NCBI GenBank assembly: GCA_959599095.1
Contig: CAUGGC010000008.1
Coordinates: 1-64,000 of the forward strand
DNA from: an uncultured Collinsella sp.
Lineage (GTDB): Bacteria > Actinomycetota > Coriobacteriia > Coriobacteriales > Coriobacteriaceae
Direction: 5' to 3'
Length of the DNA: 64,000 nucleotides
Below the pieces are notes generated by a model. That model saw only the letters and a list, made by a program, of their open reading frames with translations, made no database searches and was not told where the DNA came from. Position 1 is the stretch's first letter. Every line of letters starts with the position of its first letter. Shown here piece after piece: positions 59,976-64,000 of this stretch. Position numbers and translations under genes: made by a program.

Positions 59976-62534
59976 TTACTGCCCAAAGACCTCTTCGGCG
60001 ATGCGCGCGCTTTCGGCGGCATCCTTGGCGTAGTAGTCCGCGCCGATCTGCTTGGCGTATTCGGGGGTGAGCACGGCGCCGCCCACGATGATCTTGACGC
60101 CCGGAACCTCGGCATGGAGCAGCTTGATGGTCTCCTCCATGGCGACGACGGTGGTGGTCATAAGCGCCGAGAGGCCGACGAGTTTGATATCGCGCTCCTT
60201 GACGGTCTTGAGTACCTCCTGCGGATCGACGTCGCGGCCCAGGTCAAAGACGGTGTAGCCGTAGTTGTCGAGCAGCATTTTGACGATGTTCTTGCCAATA
60301 TCGTGGATGTCGCCCTTGACGGTGGCCACGCAGATCTTGCCCTTGTCGGCGATCTCGCCGGCGGGCATCAGGCGCTTGATGGTGTCGAAGCCCACGCGTG
60401 CGGCTTCGGCCGAGGCCATGAGCTGCGGCAAGAAGAACTTGCCCTGGTCAAAGAGGACGCCAACCTCGTCGAGGGCGGGGATAAAGTGATTGTTGATGAG
60501 GTCCATGGCGTCGTGGTCTGCCAGCAGACGCTCGGTCTCGGCAGCGATCTCGCCTTTGCGGCCCGAGACGACCATGCGACGAATCGGGTCGTCGTTGCCG
60601 TCGGTGCCGGCGGTGCCGGCAGCGGGCACGGTGTCGGTCGATGCGGCCTGAGCTGCTGCCGGGTTGGCGGCGATCTTGTACGGATCGGTCCAGCCGGCAT
60701 AGCGCTCGATGTATCCGGTCGAGCCTTCGTCCTCAACGCTCAGGACGCGATAGCTGTAGACGGTGTCCATAAAGCGCTTGGAGCCCGGGTTCATGATGGG
60801 GGCGTCCAGGCCCGCGCCAAACGCGGCGGCCAAAAAGACTGAGCCCAGCAGCGGGCGGGCGGGCAGGCCAAAGCTGATGTTCGATACGCCGAGTGCGCAC
60901 TTGACGCCCAGGCGCTCCTTGCACATAGACATGGCACGTAGAATCTGCTCAGCCTGGCGCTGGTTGGTCGAGGCGGTCATGACCAGGCAGTCAATGAGGA
61001 TACGGTCCGGGCCGATGCCGTAACGGGCGGCTTTGGCCACGATGCGCTCGGCGATGGCGAAGCGGGCCTCGGCGGTATCGGGGATGCCGCCCTCGTCGAG
61101 CGTGAGGCCGACGACGTTGGTGCCATAGTGAGCGACCAGCGGGAAGATCTCGTCCATGATCTGCTGCTTGCCGTTAACCGAGTTGATGATGGGCTTGCCG
61201 GCGTAGCGGCGCACGGCGGCCTCGACGGCAGCGGGGTCGGTGGAGTCGATCTGCAGCGGCAGCAGCGTGGAGCCTTGGAGCTGCTCGGTCGCTTGCTGGA
61301 TGACCTTGACCTCGTCGATCTCGGGCAGGCCCACGTTGACGTCCAGGATATCGGCACCCTGCTCTTGCTGGCTGATGCCCTGGCTCACGACGTAGTCCAG
61401 GTCGCCGTCGCGCAGGGCCTGCTGCAGGCGCTTTTTGCCGGTGGGATTGATGCGCTCGCCGATGACGGCGATCTTGTGGCCGTCGCAGGGGAGGTCCACG
61501 ACCGTCTGGGCGCTCGTGACCGACATACTGGGCTTGCGATGGCGTGGACTGGGCGTGTGGTTATCGATAAGCGTGCGCAGCGCTGCCATGTGCGTGGGCG
61601 TGGTACCGCAGCAACCGCCCACGACGCTCACGCCGTCGGCGATCATGCCGGCGACGGCCTCGGCGTATTCGGGGGCTTGGATATCAAAGACGGTGTTGCC
61701 GTCGTCGTCCACGCGGGGCAGTCCAGCGTTGGCCTGCACCATGATGGGCTTGTCCGTAACGGTGAGCATACGCGCGGCGAGTCCTCGGAGCTCGGCCGGG
61801 CCCTGGCTGCAGTTGATGCCCAAAACGTCGGCGCCGATGGCGTCGAGGGTGATGGCGGCGACCTCGGGGCTCGTGCCCAAGAAGGTGCGTCCGTCTTCCT
61901 CAAAGGTCATGGTGGCAAAGACGGGCAAGTCGGAATTCTCGCGGCAGGCGAGGACTGCCGCCTTGATCTCGGCAAGGTCGGTCATGGTTTCGATGATAAA
62001 GAGGTCCACACCAGCGGCGACGCCGGCGCGCACCTCCTCGGCAAAGAGGTCGTAGGCCTCGTCGAAGCTGAGGGTGCCCAGGGGGCGAAGCAGCGCACCG
62101 ATGGGGCCGATGTCGCCGGCGACGTAGTGGGCACCGGCCGCGCGAGCGCAAGAGACTGCGGCGGCAAAGACATCTGCTACGGTGGCGGTGCCATCGAGCT
62201 TGTGCGCGTTGGCGCCAAAGGTGTTGGCGGTGATCACGTCGCACCCGGCCTCGACGTACTGACGTTGGATGTCGGTGATGACCTGGGGCTCCTCGAAGTT
62301 GAGCAGCTCGGGCAGGGCGCCGGCCTTCATGCCGGCCGCCTGCAGCATGGTGCCCATGCCGCCGTCGAACAGCAGGTGCCCCGTGCCCTCGATGGCGGCG
62401 CGCAGACGATCGTCCTTAATGCGAAGGTCGTCAATCGTGCGCGTCTTGTACGCGGTGCCGTTGCAGCGCGCAGTATTGACAGGTGCCGCCAGCGCAGCAC
62501 CGTCAGAATCATGAGTGATAAGCGGAGTAAACAT
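59976..62534 (-). CDS. metH: Cobalamin-dependent methionine synthase, without reactivation domain
   Basis: Transfers a methyl group from methyltetrahydrofolate via cobalamin to homocysteine to make methionine. Of the 852 residues, about 45-325 are the homocysteine domain with zinc ligands Cys242 (GINCSQG) and Cys308/309 (GGCCG). The folate domain (about 345-610) has VIGERINPTGKK and NSVNGK. A helical cap and the B12-binding domain follow with DIHDIGKN (742-747; His744 is the cobalt ligand). The chain ends there: the roughly 330-residue SAM-binding reactivation domain of E. coli MetH is not fused but encoded separately just upstream (62544-63332). TAGGAG precedes the ATG at 62534. Confidence 0.97.
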   Translation of the reverse strand: MFTPLITHDSDGAALAAPVNTARCNGTAYKTRTIDDLRIKDDRLRAAIEGTGHLLFDGGMGTMLQAAGMKAGALPELLNFEEPQVITDIQRQYVEAGCDVITANTFGANAHKLDGTATVADVFAAAVSCARAAGAHYVAGDIGPIGALLRPLGTLSFDEAYDLFAEEVRAGVAAGVDLFIIETMTDLAEIKAAVLACRENSDLPVFATMTFEEDGRTFLGTSPEVAAITLDAIGADVLGINCSQGPAELRGLAARMLTVTDKPIMVQANAGLPRVDDDGNTVFDIQAPEYAEAVAGMIADGVSVVGGCCGTTPTHMAALRTLIDNHTPSPRHRKPSMSVTSAQTVVDLPCDGHKIAVIGERINPTGKKRLQQALRDGDLDYVVSQGISQQEQGADILDVNVGLPEIDEVKVIQQATEQLQGSTLLPLQIDSTDPAAVEAAVRRYAGKPIINSVNGKQQIMDEIFPLVAHYGTNVVGLTLDEGGIPDTAEARFAIAERIVAKAARYGIGPDRILIDCLVMTASTNQRQAEQILRAMSMCKERLGVKCALGVSNISFGLPARPLLGSVFLAAAFGAGLDAPIMNPGSKRFMDTVYSYRVLSVEDEGSTGYIERYAGWTDPYKIAANPAAAQAASTDTVPAAGTAGTDGNDDPIRRMVVSGRKGEIAAETERLLADHDAMDLINNHFIPALDEVGVLFDQGKFFLPQLMASAEAARVGFDTIKRLMPAGEIADKGKICVATVKGDIHDIGKNIVKMLLDNYGYTVFDLGRDVDPQEVLKTVKERDIKLVGLSALMTTTVVAMEETIKLLHAEVPGVKIIVGGAVLTPEYAKQIGADYYAKDAAESARIAEEVFGQ

Positions 62535-62543
62535 CGATGGCTC

Positions 62544-63332
62544 CTAATGGCTGGAATAGCAGGTGGTGTGGGCGGCGCGGAAGCGGCAGTGCTCACGCAT
62601 GCGGCAGATAGTGCAGGTGGGGCGACTCTGGGCGTCGTGGACTTCGCCGTCGAACAGACCGATCACCGCGGTCACGCTCTTGGTGGGCATGAGCAGGCTG
62701 GTGGGGGTGACGGTAAGTCCAATGAGGCGCGTGGCGTTGAGTGCATCCACGATCGAGCGCTGGGCCGAGAGTGGGCAGTCGCCATAGCCGGGACTGAAGC
62801 GCCAGTTGCCGGCGAGCCCGTGTGCGGCGGCCGCAGCCTTGACCTGCTGGTCCATCTGCTCGACGGCGGCTTCTACATAGGCAGAGCATGCGGCGTCGAG
62901 CACGGCTCCCTCCAGGGGCTGCTGGGCTCCCGTGGTGCGCAGACGACGCTCGGCGTCCATGCCGAGGGTGCATGCCATGAGCGCGGCAAAGCGGGCGTCT
63001 TTGAGATGGCGATAGATATCGCGACCTTGCAACTCAACGTTGGTGCCAACCAGACGGACGCAAGGCTCTCCCTGCTCGTCCACGCTCGTGGCATCGATGG
63101 CAAATACGCGGCGCACGCCACGGGGCTCAATGTCCAGCTCAAGGCGCTCGACCACAAGTTCAATACGTCGTGACAGCTCGGGCTCAATCTGCTGGCCGCC
63201 GTAACCCAGATACCGCAGCATCTCGGCACGGTCGACACGGGGATGGTGCGCAGCATCGACACGGTAAAGCGCCGGCGACGCAAGGTCGGCCGGCACTTCG
63301 ACAGCGGTTGTATCGATGTGCGGTTTTTCCAT
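62544..63332 (-). CDS. Stand-alone methionine synthase activation-domain protein
   Basis: 262-residue protein resembling the C-terminal SAM-binding reactivation domain of MetH, which re-methylates oxidised cobalamin. Typical segments are EMLRYLGYGGQ near the N-terminus, ALMACTLGMDAE, NWRFSPGYGDCPLSAQ with the SAM-binding RFSPGYGD-like motif, and LTPTSLLMPTKSV (here LTVTPTSLLMPTKSV). A Cys-rich tail follows (CTICRMREHCRFR). It lies between metF and metH; the start overlaps the metF stop by one base and metH follows after 9 bases, so the three work as one unit. Confidence 0.92.
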   Translation of the reverse strand: MEKPHIDTTAVEVPADLASPALYRVDAAHHPRVDRAEMLRYLGYGGQQIEPELSRRIELVVERLELDIEPRGVRRVFAIDATSVDEQGEPCVRLVGTNVELQGRDIYRHLKDARFAALMACTLGMDAERRLRTTGAQQPLEGAVLDAACSAYVEAAVEQMDQQVKAAAAAHGLAGNWRFSPGYGDCPLSAQRSIVDALNATRLIGLTVTPTSLLMPTKSVTAVIGLFDGEVHDAQSRPTCTICRMREHCRFRAAHTTCYSSH

Positions 63333-64000
63333 TACCCTAGGCGCTCCATAATGGTCGCGGCGATCGCAGGACGATTCATAGTGTACAGGTGCAGACCGGC
63401 GGCACCGTGCTCCTTAAGGTCGCAAAGCTGACGGGCGGCATAATCTACACCGGCTGCCTGCAGGCTCTCGGGGTCGTTCTCGTACTTGGCGAGAATCTTG
63501 ATGACGGGGGAGGGCAGTGACGCGCCGCACATAAAGACCATGCGGCTGATCTGCGACTTGCCCATAAACGGCATGATGCCTGCGGTAATGGGCACGGTGA
63601 TGCCGGCCTTGTCGGCAAGCTCGCGAAAACGGTAGAAGCACTCGTTATCAAAGAAGAGCTGCGTCACAAAGAAGCTCGCGCCGGCGTCCTGTTTTTGCTT
63701 GAGGTGTTCGACCGAGGCGTTGAGGTCCTCACAGGCAATGTGGCCCTCGGGGTAGGCTGCGGCGCCCACACAAAAGCCGGCGTCGACGAGCTCGGGGATG
63801 AGGTCGCGGGCGTAGGCGTAGTCGGAGGCGGGCTTGTCATCCTCGGTCGCGCCAGCGGGCAGATCACCGCGTAGGGCCAGGATGTTTTCCACGCCGGCGG
63901 TGCGATACTCATCGATCTTGGCGGCGATATCGGCATGTGTGCGGCCGACGCAGGTGAGGTGCGCCACCGAGGGCGTGCCGAATTCGCTCGAAATCATATG
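63332..64000 (-). CDS. metF: Methylenetetrahydrofolate reductase, 5' part beyond window
   Basis: Reduces methylene- to methyltetrahydrofolate, the methyl donor for the adjacent MetH. The 222 visible codons are the C-terminal part of the usual 280-300; the frame is open to the window end. Family features are HLTCVGRTHADI, NILALRGDLP, FCVGAAAYPEGH, FFVTQLFFDNECFYRF and GIMPFMGKSQI, which form the FAD/folate TIM barrel. The stop overlaps the start of the activation-domain gene. Reading order metF, activation domain, metH on the minus strand is a complete methyl-transfer operon. Confidence 0.96.
   Translation of the reverse strand, partial: HMISSEFGTPSVAHLTCVGRTHADIAAKIDEYRTAGVENILALRGDLPAGATEDDKPASDYAYARDLIPELVDAGFCVGAAAYPEGHIACEDLNASVEHLKQKQDAGASFFVTQLFFDNECFYRFRELADKAGITVPITAGIMPFMGKSQISRMVFMCGASLPSPVIKILAKYENDPESLQAAGVDYAARQLCDLKEHGAAGLHLYTMNRPAIAATIMERLG

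Noticed and set aside
58347..60842. 831-codon open frame on the plus strand
   Set aside because: Runs antisense through the PFL gene and the end of metH and has a His/Gly/Asp-rich low-complexity product; shadow of the real minus-strand genes.
61128..63173. 681-codon open frame on the plus strand
   Set aside because: Antisense to metH and the activation-domain gene, no recognisable domain.

Overview
The window is high-GC, gene-dense bacterial DNA that reads like a Coriobacteriia genome, most likely Collinsella (for example near C. aerofaciens). The basis is the combination of GC-rich codon use, an actinobacterial-type glnA plus OmpR-like regulator pair, GatCAB, an LPXTG pilus with a class C sortase, and many intergenic palindromic repeats. 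The genus is inferred from gene content; no search was run. No prophage, insertion-sequence transposase, CRISPR array, rRNA or tRNA was found. The one RNA gene is ssrA (tmRNA).

Layout. 1-4.0 kb: kdpABC potassium pump, with kdpA cut by the window start. 4.3-6.2 kb: an iron-sulfur flavin oxidoreductase. 6.3-10.8 kb: an accessory stretch with a GntR remnant, an AAA ATPase behind a 10-bp tandem repeat, GntR and LacI regulators, and a ribbon-helix-helix/nucleotidyltransferase fusion. 10.9-17.3 kb: glnA with a GlnR-like regulator, an HtrA protease and DNA ligase. 17.4-25.5 kb: MATE exporter, a DUF559/Vsr-like nuclease gene flanked by palindromes, moaA with a moaC-mobB fusion, an MFS transporter and a HAD phosphatase. 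25.6-34.4 kb: pilus locus (tip adhesin, two paralogous pilins, sortase C) after an AT-rich spacer. 34.7-38.2 kb: gatCAB. 38.5-45.8 kb: AraC regulator divergent from a two-gene ABC exporter-fold transporter, then a small membrane protein and a P1B-type metal ATPase. 45.9-46.8 kb: RHH/PIN toxin-antitoxin pair. 47.5 kb: ssrA. 48.4-53.3 kb: patatin, rplM-rpsI, then glmM, crr and nagB (amino-sugar metabolism). 53.8-58.2 kb: a large STAND/BTAD regulator, yhbY and a methyltransferase. 58.5-64 kb, minus strand: a PFL/UPF0210 protein and a metF - MetH activation domain - metH operon, with metF cut by the window end.

The most unusual signals are non-coding. Two long inverted-repeat elements (38219-38354 and 58352-58485) have unrelated but self-complementary arms around a shared asymmetric core. 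Both lie just after a stop codon, in the same orientation relative to the upstream mRNA, and before a terminator. Three further interspersed palindrome families (four, five and two copies) sit mostly next to gene ends. The pilus tip gene has a nine-G tract in its early coding region, where a one-base slip in either direction gives a prompt stop, which points to phase variation. Other points of interest are the RHH-nucleotidyltransferase fusion, the helically phased repeats before the ATPase gene, the moaC-mobB fusion, an insertion in GatB, and a shared GCCATGGC palindrome before the ABC and P-type ATPase operons.
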